A stretch of 55,431 bases of DNA. Source: a virus. Positions 32,764 through 40,773 of this stretch are shown here, in pieces. Positions within the stretch are counted from its first letter, which is position 1; the number at the start of each line of letters is the position of its first letter. The notes under the pieces are model-generated. The model saw nothing but the letters and a program-made list of their open reading frames with translations. It was not told the DNA's origin and made no database searches. The translations under genes were made by a program, and so were the position numbers. The stretch lies in IMG/VR virus record IMGVR_UViG_3300007523_000015, positions 1 to 55,431 of that record; one strand, 5' to 3'.

Positions 32764-34017
32764 TTAGACAGGGCCGCCTCCTGTTCTGTTTACATCCTGA
32801 TATGATGTACTGGATTTAGTCGCAGAAGATGCAAATGGTCGGCTTATTATTATCGCTGGAGGTACTTTAGCATATGGAGTAGGAGAAATATTTGCTAGTC
32901 CACTCAACACACTTGCACTAACCCTTCTCACAATTTTATCAGATGCAAATGCACCGGTTACAGCACCAATTGACGATTGAACATTTTTCCCAATACGTTG
33001 AAGAATTGGATTGTCGGATGCTAATAATGGATTATTAGACTCGATGAAGTCATTTAGTGTTGCATTGAAAGCTAACGCTGGCAATTCGAGAAATTCTCCA
33101 TGCTCGAATGGCTCCTTTGTGGAATCATTACTACCGCCCAATTTCAAATTCTGAATCGTATAATAGGCATATTCGTATTCGAACGTAAACGTTAGCTCTA
33201 ATGTTTTAGAACTTTCTGCATAATTCAGAACATCATGCGTGAATGCTGAGACTCTGGGATTAACTAAAGTAACTTGATTAAATCGGCCACCATGAACCTG
33301 GAATATGTCAATTGTCTGTATTAAACTCCTGACATTATTAACAGTCTGCAAATTATATCCGAAATTATGATTATCGATTGTGTTACTTACGATATTATTT
33401 AATGATTGCTTATTCCCCAGGGTATTAGTCGGTAACCAAGAATTGTTAGGGGAGTTGCTTTGGAATAAATTCTTAATACTAGCAGGCAATCCAATGATGT
33501 TAGGATTGAAGGACGGGGTTATATTTTTTAAGAAAGATTCTACTGTATAAGTTCCGTTCTTCTGAGGTACTTGTTTTGCTTCGTTTTTCCCTGGCTCATT
33601 CCCATCCATGAAATAGTATCTGTAATACATATCCCAGAACTTAAGAGTTTTACCATCCGCTACGTCGTGGAATACCATCTTAACTGGCTCGAATGAGATT
33701 TTACTTTGACTTATTCTTTTTCTGTTATACTGATTTAAGTGGTCTGTATCTATTTTCATGGATGGCATTTCGACTGTCTTAACCAACGGAGTTACTTGAT
33801 TCCATGTAGGGTTGTTAAAATAGGTATTGATATATTGGCTAGCAGTAGCCACTTTGTTTAAATTTATACTTACGTAATACTCGAACGGAAATCTGGGTTG
33901 ATTCTTATATAATGATTGGCCGTCTTGATTAAAGTTATAGGAGGCATGGCGAGAATTCTTTTCATAAAAGAATCCCGCACCAGTTAACGATGTAAATAAA
34001 CTTGAGAATGAGGGCAT
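32764..34017 (-). CDS. baseplate tube-cap-like structural protein (gp54/gp48 type)
   Basis: 417 residues. FPFEYYVSINLNKVATASQY, PLVKTVEMPSMKIDTDHLNQ and FEPVKMVFHDVADG then KFWDMYYRYY are features of the T4 tube-fold superfamily in exo-T4 phages, where the first central-tube rings are gp48 and gp54. It lies two genes from the gp19 tube, separated by an endonuclease. The C-terminal 100 residues are Ser/Ala-rich. I am confident it is a tail-tube-related structural protein, less so which T4 number applies. Confidence 0.65.
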   Translation of the reverse strand: MPSFSSLFTSLTGAGFFYEKNSRHASYNFNQDGQSLYKNQPRFPFEYYVSINLNKVATASQYINTYFNNPTWNQVTPLVKTVEMPSMKIDTDHLNQYNRKRISQSKISFEPVKMVFHDVADGKTLKFWDMYYRYYFMDGNEPGKNEAKQVPQKNGTYTVESFLKNITPSFNPNIIGLPASIKNLFQSNSPNNSWLPTNTLGNKQSLNNIVSNTIDNHNFGYNLQTVNNVRSLIQTIDIFQVHGGRFNQVTLVNPRVSAFTHDVLNYAESSKTLELTFTFEYEYAYYTIQNLKLGGSNDSTKEPFEHGEFLELPALAFNATLNDFIESNNPLLASDNPILQRIGKNVQSSIGAVTGAFASDKIVRRVSASVLSGLANISPTPYAKVPPAIIISRPFASSATKSSTSYQDVNRTGGGPV

Positions 34018-34025
34018 AATACTAT

Positions 34026-34925
34026 TTACCTATCTAAAAGATTTCCATGTTTATCAAAAATCATGAACTTGAAATTATACCCTGCATCCAGACAGGCTTG
34101 CCTCTTCAAAATATTTCTAGGGATATTTTTATTATAAGTATATAGAGATTTTACTTCTATAATAAGATTTTCATCCAAAATATATAGATCGGGAAAGTAA
34201 TAATGATTCTTGCCATCATCTGTCTTATATACTATCCTAGGTTTATCAAATGTATCAATCATTATCCTGTCTTCGGAATAATTTTCCAATAAATAATCGA
34301 TGGCAAACGGTTCATATCCCTGTACACCTACTATCTTTCCACTAGGCATTTGATATGATTTTATCCTATATTGACGCTTCATTGTTCTTTCATATACACC
34401 CGTATCTTGTGCAGAGTTTTCGACACCGTATTTCTTCAAACAAGAGTCTTTAGATTTCTGCCTAATTACTGCATTCATTTGTGGAGCATCTACTCCATAT
34501 TTTTCAACACATGTGGACTTAGATCTATCCTTGAAATCCTTTGTCTTCTGTGGTTTTTCTACTCCGTATTTCTTCAGACAAGTCTCTTTAGACTTTTTTT
34601 CTATTTCTGGCAAAAGTTGTGGTTTGTCCGTGCCATATTTTTCTATATTGGTCGATTTCATTTTAGCCAAAAATATAGGGGAATGAGATGGATTCTCAAC
34701 CCCATATTTTTCTAAATTTGTTTCTTTAATTTTATCTTTTACTGCAGATGTCGATGCTGGATTCTTAACTCCATACCTTTCCAAACTGGTTTTCTGCATT
34801 GCTGAAACTACACCAATTTTCTGGCAGACCGACGAGCAGTACGATTTATACTGTCCGTCTTTCTTCCTTACCTCAGTTACAAGAACCTTACAGTCTATGT
34901 TCTTGCATTTTTGCCCATTTATCAT
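34026..34925 (-). CDS. repeat-type homing endonuclease with PD-(D/E)XK nuclease domain
   Basis: 299 residues. An N-terminal Cys cluster (KCKNIDCK ... YCSSVCQKIG) is followed by six repeats of the form [LI]-x-K-Y-G-V-x-[NKD] (residues about 50-190). The nuclease near residues 240-262 reads YFPDLYILDENLIIEVKSLY, a clear PD-(D/E)XK signature. The repeat module is shared with the endonucleases at 29705 and 35668, which carry a different nuclease, so domains have been swapped. It is inserted between the tube-related gene and gp19. A late promoter and a hairpin covering its ribosome binding site lie upstream. Confidence 0.85.
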   Translation of the reverse strand: MINGQKCKNIDCKVLVTEVRKKDGQYKSYCSSVCQKIGVVSAMQKTSLERYGVKNPASTSAVKDKIKETNLEKYGVENPSHSPIFLAKMKSTNIEKYGTDKPQLLPEIEKKSKETCLKKYGVEKPQKTKDFKDRSKSTCVEKYGVDAPQMNAVIRQKSKDSCLKKYGVENSAQDTGVYERTMKRQYRIKSYQMPSGKIVGVQGYEPFAIDYLLENYSEDRIMIDTFDKPRIVYKTDDGKNHYYFPDLYILDENLIIEVKSLYTYNKNIPRNILKRQACLDAGYNFKFMIFDKHGNLLDR

Positions 34926-34927
34926 AA

Positions 34928-34955
34928 AATACCTTACAAATTTTAGTAAAGTATT
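34928..34955 (-). promoter_or_regulatory. hairpin masking the endonuclease ribosome binding site
   Basis: On the minus strand AATACTTTAC (34955-34946) pairs with GTAAGGTATT (34937-34928), ten pairs with one G-U and an 8-base loop. The 3' arm holds the TAAGG ribosome binding site, 6 bases before the ATG at 34925. The 5' arm overlaps the late promoter, so late transcripts would start after it and leave the site open. Confidence 0.65.
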
Positions 34956-34959
34956 TATA
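34952..34959 (-). promoter_or_regulatory. T4 late promoter TATAAATA
   Basis: Perfect TATAAATA on the minus strand, 27 bases before the endonuclease start. It overlaps the 5' arm of the hairpin; the expected transcription start is near 34945-34946. Confidence 0.7.
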
Positions 34960-34976
34960 CAATAGACAGCAATGCG

Positions 34977-35591
34977 TCAGGCAAACGTGGTTCCGCCAGT
35001 TGGACTTGCGATACCTGGATATGGATTTCCACCAACAGTTGTTCCGTCGTTTGTATTTGGACCAGAAACGTTAGTTGCGTTGTCGAATCTAATAGACAAT
35101 GTTACTTCCTGTGAATCACCTGATGAATAATCGCCTTCGCCGTATGTGGCTTCTTTTAACCAGCATCCGTCTAGTACCCATGATTCTAACTGTTCATTGT
35201 TTGTACCATCCAACGAGTGGATTTCCATCGTGAATTTGTAGTTAATACCTGCAACTGCACTTGTCTGTTCAAAATGGTTCATTTGTTTCTGAACCTGTGC
35301 ACCAACCGAGGAAATGACTGCATTTGTAATATCATCACGTAGTTTAATCTCGATAGGCTCGAATGTGTGCTTACCCTGAATCCATGCAACCGAGTTGTAT
35401 GAATGCAATTCAGCCTCGGACCAAGAAATCTTTGGTCGGGTGACTGTTATAACGTTAGCAGTCATTTCTCGTAAACCATTATTCTCGCCAAAGTTCTGCC
35501 ACACTACCCTGAAGCGATATTTCTGCTTTGGGTGTAATATGCCTAGTTTGTTTCCGTCTAAAGGAATACCAAATTTTGCTAAGTTTGCCAT
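34977..35591 (-). CDS. gp19: gp19 tail tube protein
   Basis: 204 residues. MANLAKFGIPLDGNKLGILH, KYRFRVVWQNFG, TVTRPKISWSEAELHSYNS and WIQGKHTFEPIEIKLRDD follow the exo-T4 gp19 pattern, with a Gly/Pro/Thr-rich C-terminus. It polymerises into the inner tube of the contractile tail, inside gp18. GGAGA lies before the ATG and a late promoter 52 bases upstream. In T4 gp18 and gp19 are adjacent; here a plus-strand endonuclease and a peptidase gene separate them. Confidence 0.92.
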   Translation of the reverse strand: MANLAKFGIPLDGNKLGILHPKQKYRFRVVWQNFGENNGLREMTANVITVTRPKISWSEAELHSYNSVAWIQGKHTFEPIEIKLRDDITNAVISSVGAQVQKQMNHFEQTSAVAGINYKFTMEIHSLDGTNNEQLESWVLDGCWLKEATYGEGDYSSGDSQEVTLSIRFDNATNVSGPNTNDGTTVGGNPYPGIASPTGGTTFA

Positions 35592-35608
35592 CTTATTCTC
35601 CGAATTAA

Positions 35609-35616
35609 TATAAATA
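35609..35616 (+). promoter_or_regulatory. T4 late promoter TATAAATA for plus-strand endonuclease
   Basis: Perfect TATAAATA on the plus strand, 52 bases before the ATG at 35668. It lies within the leader of gp19 on the other strand, so the two late promoters face divergently and overlap in reach. Confidence 0.7.
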
Positions 35617-35642
35617 CAATTAACATGTATATTCTATGCAAG

Positions 35643-35650
35643 TATTTATC
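35643..35650 (-). promoter_or_regulatory. T4-type late promoter GATAAATA for gp19
   Basis: GATAAATA on the minus strand, 52 bases before the gp19 start at 35591, the same spacing as at the gp18 promoter. Confidence 0.7.
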
Positions 35651-35667
35651 ATTTATCAAAAAATTCT

Positions 35668-37227
35668 ATGACTATCGAAATCCGAAACTGTAAAATATGC
35701 GACACACCGTTTACTTCACAAAAATGGTATAAAAAGGAAACATGCTCGCGATCATGTGGTGCTGCTCTTTCAATAGAAACAAAGAAAGTAATGTATGGTG
35801 ATAAGTTAGAATTAATTACAGCAAAGAGAATATCAAGCAACTTAGCAAAATATGGGGTCGAATCCACTTTATTAGTCCCGTCTATTCAGGAACAGATTAG
35901 AAAAACCACATTAAAAAAATACGGAACAGAGTGGGCGAGTCAATCTCTAATGGCAAAGAATAAAAGTCAATTAACTTGCTTGACAAAATACGGAGTTACA
36001 TCTTTTTCTAAAACTACAGAATTCTTAGAAAAATCTAAAAATACTAATTTAGAAAGACACGGGGTTGATAATGTATTTAAAAACACAGATATGGTAAAAA
36101 AATCGTATATACAGAAACTCGGAGTAACACATCCGATGAGGCTTTCGTCAGTTGTAGACAAGTGCAAGGCTACAAATACTGAACGGTATGGATCTAATTG
36201 GCCTCAACAAGCACATATACCAGAAAATACAAACTCTATATTAGAAAATAAAGATTGGCTCGAGACCGAATATACTGTAAATAAGAGATCAATTGAGAGC
36301 ATTGCTACAGAATGCGAAGTAGGTTACACCTATATTTTAAACAAATTAAAGAAGTTTGCTATACCGATCATAAAAAACATATCTGACCTGGAATTAGACA
36401 TAGGATTATATGTTGCTGAATTTGTCAATTTTGAAAAAAACTGTAGGGATATAATAGGATTAGAACTAGACATATATATACCGGAATATAATTTAGCAAT
36501 AGAATGCAATGGATCGTATTGGCATAGTGAATTAAATGGTAAAGACAAAAACTATCATCTGAACAAAACAACCTTATGCAACGAACGTGGAATACACTTA
36601 TTGCATATCTGGGAGCATGACTGGAAAATCAAACAACAGATTATTAAATCAAAGATTAGTTCTTTACTGGGGAAAAATAAAAAAATCTATGCAAGAAAGT
36701 GTACTATAAGAGAAGTTAATACAGTCGACTCTAATAGGTTTCTGTACAATAATCATATTCAGGGGGTTTGCGCATCATCGACGAAAATTGGATTATATTT
36801 CGAAAATGAATTAGTTACTGTAATGACTTTTGGCAAAAGTAGATTTAATAAGAATATAGAGTACGAACTATTAAGATATGCATCACTGTCAGGTACTACT
36901 ATAATTGGCGGGGCAAGTAAGTCACTTCAGCATTTCTTAAAAACATATTCTCCAAAATCTGTAATATCTTATTCAGACAAAGCTATGAACAAGGGCAATA
37001 TGTATAAAGCCATTGGATTTACTAAAGTTAGTGAGTCGCCACCGGGGTATAAATATACTAAAAATTATTCTAATTTTTATCCTCGTGTAAAATTTCAAAA
37101 ACATAAATTACCATTATTGCTAGAAAATGTTAATATGTCACTCACCGAATGGGATAATATGAAGAATAACGGATATGATCGTATCTGGGACTGTGGCAAT
37201 GATGTATTTACATTATCGCTCGAGTAG
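35668..37227 (+). CDS. intact repeat-type Vsr-like homing endonuclease
   Basis: 519 residues in four parts. A treble-clef-like Cys motif (CKICDTPFTSQKWYKKETC); about six repeats with core [LI]-x-[KR]-[YHL]-G-V; a helix-turn-helix near residues 205-230; a Vsr/EDxHD-type nuclease (LDIYIPEYNLAIECNGSYWH, LHIWEHDW); and a C-terminal domain from IYARKCTIREV to GNDVFTLSLE whose MTFGKSRF ... GGASKSLQHFL pattern resembles GNAT or Mom-like folds. It is the intact counterpart of the broken gene at 29705-31212. Inserted on the plus strand between gp19 and the peptidase, with its own late promoter. Confidence 0.88.
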   Translation: MTIEIRNCKICDTPFTSQKWYKKETCSRSCGAALSIETKKVMYGDKLELITAKRISSNLAKYGVESTLLVPSIQEQIRKTTLKKYGTEWASQSLMAKNKSQLTCLTKYGVTSFSKTTEFLEKSKNTNLERHGVDNVFKNTDMVKKSYIQKLGVTHPMRLSSVVDKCKATNTERYGSNWPQQAHIPENTNSILENKDWLETEYTVNKRSIESIATECEVGYTYILNKLKKFAIPIIKNISDLELDIGLYVAEFVNFEKNCRDIIGLELDIYIPEYNLAIECNGSYWHSELNGKDKNYHLNKTTLCNERGIHLLHIWEHDWKIKQQIIKSKISSLLGKNKKIYARKCTIREVNTVDSNRFLYNNHIQGVCASSTKIGLYFENELVTVMTFGKSRFNKNIEYELLRYASLSGTTIIGGASKSLQHFLKTYSPKSVISYSDKAMNKGNMYKAIGFTKVSESPPGYKYTKNYSNFYPRVKFQKHKLPLLLENVNMSLTEWDNMKNNGYDRIWDCGNDVFTLSLE

Positions 37228-37370
37228 TCACATGGATGTTATCGAATATGCTTCGCCGATATCATTTTCACATTCGTATGGCAACAATCCTATACCGTGA
37301 TCTCCCCATTTCGGCCAACAGAATTAGCTATAATCCATGCTTCCGCAGTATATCCTATAATTACTACAGC
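37228..37370 (-). pseudogene. remnant of a second papain-like peptidase C-terminus
   Basis: The minus strand encodes GHAVVIIGY ... WIIANSVG, then after a one-base frameshift PKWGDHGIGLLPYECENDIG ending in a stop. This parallels the intact peptidase's NHAITIVGY ... WIIANSAG and WGNRGFGAISYACNVDIG. The remnant begins within the last codons of the intact gene in another frame and lacks the first two thirds. It is a diverged tandem copy that has decayed and been trimmed. Confidence 0.75.
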
Positions 37371-38086
37371 ATGTCCTTTAGATTCTCAATTATCGGAAAT
37401 TTTTTATCTATGGTGATTCCTGCAAATTCAGTTATAACAAATGACTCGCCGATATCGACATTGCAAGCATAGGATATAGCGCCAAACCCCCTATTTCCCC
37501 ACGGTAATCCTGCAGAATTTGCTATAATCCACGATCCATCCGACAGGTTGTCATCGTAACCCACTATAGTTATAGCGTGGTTTAAGGAATGCCTGTTATC
37601 TGTATCATTTACTGAACCGTACAGATGATTTTCATATGGTCCCTTTAACTTCCAGAATTTTCTTCCAGTTTTTATTCCAACTATGATAGGTATGCCCGAC
37701 AGAAGGTAATCCTTAAATTCGTTTATACCGATATGGCTGAATTTATTTAATCTGTATTCCCTTGCACATTCTTCGACCGCAGCATGTGGTTCCTTATCTA
37801 TATAATTGTGTCTCAGAGGCCAGACATTGTCGGGCGCGGCGCCATATAGCTCCATAGACCTAAGTGTATTATACAATGATACACCTTTCTGTTTTAATCT
37901 ATTACCCAATTTCCTAGCCATGTAATAGACATATAGGCGTGACAGAGGTTTTGTTCTATTTTGCGAGTTTAGAAATATTTCAGCTGCTAAAAGACTCGAA
38001 CTTGCAGAACAACATCCTATATTTTCTTGTGAGGGCATTGCATATATGAGATGTTGCAAACTACAAGAAGAAGGTAAAATATCCAT
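37364..38086 (-). CDS. papain-like (C1-type) cysteine peptidase
   Basis: 240 residues from the ATG at 38086. The catalytic triad is readable: SQENIGCCSASSS (oxyanion Gln and nucleophile Cys, residues about 19-31), HAITIVGYDD (His near 176) and WIIANSAGLPWGNRGF (Asn near 191 and the following W-G). That is papain-family architecture without a propeptide or signal sequence, so it would act in the host cytoplasm or in the prohead. It lies between tail genes and is not a T4 core gene. GATAAATA ends 4 bases before the ATG. Substrates are unknown. Confidence 0.8.
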   Translation of the reverse strand: MDILPSSCSLQHLIYAMPSQENIGCCSASSSLLAAEIFLNSQNRTKPLSRLYVYYMARKLGNRLKQKGVSLYNTLRSMELYGAAPDNVWPLRHNYIDKEPHAAVEECAREYRLNKFSHIGINEFKDYLLSGIPIIVGIKTGRKFWKLKGPYENHLYGSVNDTDNRHSLNHAITIVGYDDNLSDGSWIIANSAGLPWGNRGFGAISYACNVDIGESFVITEFAGITIDKKFPIIENLKDML

Positions 38087-38090
38087 CAAA

Positions 38091-38098
38091 TATTTATC
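38091..38098 (-). promoter_or_regulatory. late promoter motif directly before peptidase start
   Basis: GATAAATA on the minus strand, 4 bases before the ATG at 38086; a transcript from it would be leaderless unless a later ATG (38038) is used. Confidence 0.4.
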
Positions 38099-38103
38099 GC
38101 CAA

Positions 38104-38131
38104 AAAAATACCTGCCGAAACAGGTATTTTT
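38104..38131 (-). terminator. intrinsic terminator after gp18
   Basis: Perfect 11-base inverted repeat AAAAATACCTG / CAGGTATTTTT with a 6-base loop, 14 bases past the gp18 stop; on the minus strand it ends in seven T. The A-tract on the other side would make it work in both directions. Confidence 0.85.
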
Positions 38132-38144
38132 AATCTAAATTAGA

Positions 38145-40700
38145 TTAAGACGAAAGATCCGAACCTGTGTTCTTTATTCTGATTGGAATATAGATAAATT
38201 CGATTGCTTTCACTGGTTGGATTGCAATGTCAATCCATAGTTCATTTCTGTCAATTCTGGCAGGAGTGTTATTGCTTAAATCACATACAACTAAGAAGTC
38301 ATATAAACCACGCAATGTAATCAATTCTGCTAATGCACGATCGAATGCATCCTTGACTGCTTTCCTTGTTGTCGAATCATTTGGTTCGAACAAGAACGGC
38401 TGTGCAAGTAAATTGAGCTGGTAGCGCAAGTAGTTTTCTAAACGAACTACGTTGATACGATCTGTTGCACTTGCAAACGGCTGACGTGTCTTCTGACCAA
38501 AAACAACGATTCCGCCCTGTGGCATAATGCGAATTGGATTGATACCATTCTGATAAAGGATGTCACGTTGGCCTTCATTTAGTCTAACTGGTACAAATTG
38601 ACCTGCATCATTTACATATCCAACAGATGCTGCATTGTTAACAATGCCGCGTTGTAAACCAGCTGGTGCAAACCAAGGATAAGCAACCTGATCGTTATAA
38701 GCAATAGTCCTTAGTGCCATGTGAGTTGGCGGAACAACTACATCGGTTCCATCGACGTTTGTGCTCAATCCACTTGGATACCAAGCCGAGAAATATTTAC
38801 TTGCCGAAACAAGTCCGTCAGGTCCATTACCTAATGCCGATGAAGAATTAGTTGCCCAATTCTGCAAAGCAGTTCCAGTTGCTGCCAATGTAAATGGTGT
38901 ATCACCTAATACAAAAGATGTTTGCTTCCTGTCTTCGTTAAGAACAAGCATCTCATCTATAGCCTCTACATAACCTGGTGCCGCAATCAAGTTAAAGTAA
39001 ATATCTTCTGCACGAATTTCTTCGTTAGAAATAATGTCCGATTGAATTGCACGAACAATCATAATGTTCTGTGCTCCAGCGCCCATGTAAGGGATTCCAG
39101 AAGCATTGTTGCCCGAAGCTGTAACCCAACGACCTGTTGAGCCGTTGTTTGTATTATCCGGACTTGCTGTTGAACTGTTAAACACATATGGTGATTCCCA
39201 TTCCTTGACATTGTTTGTCGAGTAACGTGTATTCCACAATAAGAATCCCTTTGGATACAAATCTGCATCAGGTGCATCTGGATCTAAGTCTGGATTGCCT
39301 GCGCCGCCGTTGAATTCACCAGTGCCGCCGAGCGTGAACAATGGGTTCGAACGTACATCGGTAAAGATAATACCATTCGGTGTTGTCTGATCTGAATTGC
39401 TAACTGCAATCCACGACACCGTCGAAACATTCCAGCGTCTAATGACCGGATATGGATCAACATCTGTGTCTACCCAAATGTCACCCTGTATAAGTGTCGG
39501 TGTAAGAATGTTATCCTGTGGATCTGCAGATTGTGCAAAGACAGTTGGATCTGCTGGACCCGGAGGAACGTCAACAAATGTAAATCCTTCTAAGTTCAAA
39601 TTCTGCCAAGAACCCGCACCATCAGCAATCATAATATCAACTGTTGATTGTCCGACACCATTAACACCCACTTCTGCATTAAACCATAGTTGACCATTAC
39701 CTGGACCATCTGTTGGAACTGATTCAGAACCAATGATGTTTGCCAATGGGGCCCATGGACCAGTGGTGCCTGGGAAATATCTAAATTCGAAAGAATTTTC
39801 TGTACCTAAACCAACTGGTGTTGGGCGGATATAAACTTGGCCTGCCGAACCGAGTGCATTTGTGCTGTAATACGTATCTGCTGATGTATCGTCAGCTAAG
39901 ACAGGAGCTTCCACTTGTAGAAACTGTTCCAATGTTGCATCCATTCTGCGCAATACAAGATTTGCTCCCTGGGCGGCGGCGCTGGTTTTAACCCAATATT
40001 GCTGAGTTGTTAAAACATTTGTCAGATCAGGCCACACTGATTGAATAATAAGACTTTGTGCGCCAACTGCTCCGGACAATTGTGTCCAAACTGTAGCAAC
40101 ATTTTCCCAATAGGTAATGCTACTTGTAACTGAGTCAAAATAGACCCCATAGTCGCCCGGCGAGCCGCCGTTAGGTGCAATGTCGTTGAACAGGACATCT
40201 ATCTCCACTGATACCCAAATTTCATTAGGGAATACTCCGGTACGAACAAACAATCCATATGACGAACCATTTGGCAACGGACTTTCGTCAAACCAATATG
40301 TCCCCGTTGCTGCTGGACTTGTAGGCTCTATGGATGAAGCTTCTAACTGAGCAGTGTCTATATCTGCCCTAACAATTCGTGCTAAGTTAGCAACGCCTAG
40401 ATATGAATAAGCAGCTAACAAGCCGTATTCATTTAATGGATAACCGTTTATTGATGTGCCGCTAACTTCATAGAAAATAGGATCGCCGAATGTCTGAACC
40501 AAGTCTCGTTGCGATGTAATTGACCAAATCTTACCAGCATTAGCTTTAGTTGTCCCTTGTGCTATTGCTGTTCCCGATGGATCTGATTTATTTTCCTGTG
40601 TAGCTATAAAGATTAGGGGGACTGTCCCCGGACCGGCTCCGACATTGATCGATTCATCGATCACGGAAATACTTACACCTGGGGATACTAGAGTTGCCAT
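38145..40700 (-). CDS. gp18: gp18 tail sheath protein
   Basis: 851 residues from the ATG at 40700, chosen because CGGAGA lies upstream and MATLVSPGVSISVIDESINV is the typical sheath N-terminus; the frame is open 12 codons further. The C-terminal domain has VVVFGQKTRQ-type and YLRYQLNLLAQPFLFEPND and TRKAVKDAFDRAL segments of the conserved gp18 core, ending IPIRIKNTGSDLSS. The roughly 400-residue central insertion, with repeated Trp and strand patterns, is longer than in T4 (659 residues), as in exo-T4 sheaths. It forms the contractile outer tail around gp19. A late promoter is 52 bases upstream. Confidence 0.93.
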   Translation of the reverse strand: MATLVSPGVSISVIDESINVGAGPGTVPLIFIATQENKSDPSGTAIAQGTTKANAGKIWSITSQRDLVQTFGDPIFYEVSGTSINGYPLNEYGLLAAYSYLGVANLARIVRADIDTAQLEASSIEPTSPAATGTYWFDESPLPNGSSYGLFVRTGVFPNEIWVSVEIDVLFNDIAPNGGSPGDYGVYFDSVTSSITYWENVATVWTQLSGAVGAQSLIIQSVWPDLTNVLTTQQYWVKTSAAAQGANLVLRRMDATLEQFLQVEAPVLADDTSADTYYSTNALGSAGQVYIRPTPVGLGTENSFEFRYFPGTTGPWAPLANIIGSESVPTDGPGNGQLWFNAEVGVNGVGQSTVDIMIADGAGSWQNLNLEGFTFVDVPPGPADPTVFAQSADPQDNILTPTLIQGDIWVDTDVDPYPVIRRWNVSTVSWIAVSNSDQTTPNGIIFTDVRSNPLFTLGGTGEFNGGAGNPDLDPDAPDADLYPKGFLLWNTRYSTNNVKEWESPYVFNSSTASPDNTNNGSTGRWVTASGNNASGIPYMGAGAQNIMIVRAIQSDIISNEEIRAEDIYFNLIAAPGYVEAIDEMLVLNEDRKQTSFVLGDTPFTLAATGTALQNWATNSSSALGNGPDGLVSASKYFSAWYPSGLSTNVDGTDVVVPPTHMALRTIAYNDQVAYPWFAPAGLQRGIVNNAASVGYVNDAGQFVPVRLNEGQRDILYQNGINPIRIMPQGGIVVFGQKTRQPFASATDRINVVRLENYLRYQLNLLAQPFLFEPNDSTTRKAVKDAFDRALAELITLRGLYDFLVVCDLSNNTPARIDRNELWIDIAIQPVKAIEFIYIPIRIKNTGSDLSS

Positions 40701-40714
40701 TTTATGTTTTCTCC

Positions 40715-40731
40715 GATAAATAATATAAATA
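40715..40731 (+). promoter_or_regulatory. double late promoter for plus-strand GIY-YIG gene
   Basis: GATAAATA (40715-40722) and TATAAATA (40724-40731) on the plus strand, 52 and 43 bases before the ATG at 40774. Confidence 0.65.
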
Positions 40732-40751
40732 GCCATTTTGGCTGTTTTATA

Positions 40752-40759
40752 TATTTATA
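40752..40759 (-). promoter_or_regulatory. T4 late promoter TATAAATA for gp18
   Basis: Perfect TATAAATA on the minus strand, 52 bases before the gp18 start. It overlaps the leader of the plus-strand endonuclease gene. Confidence 0.7.
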
Positions 40760-40773
40760 TGAAAGGCACTAAA

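Noticed and set aside
40700-40736. 12-codon N-terminal extension of the sheath
   Set aside because: MATLVSPGV is the typical sheath start and has the only spaced ribosome binding site; the extension is encoded by the leader.
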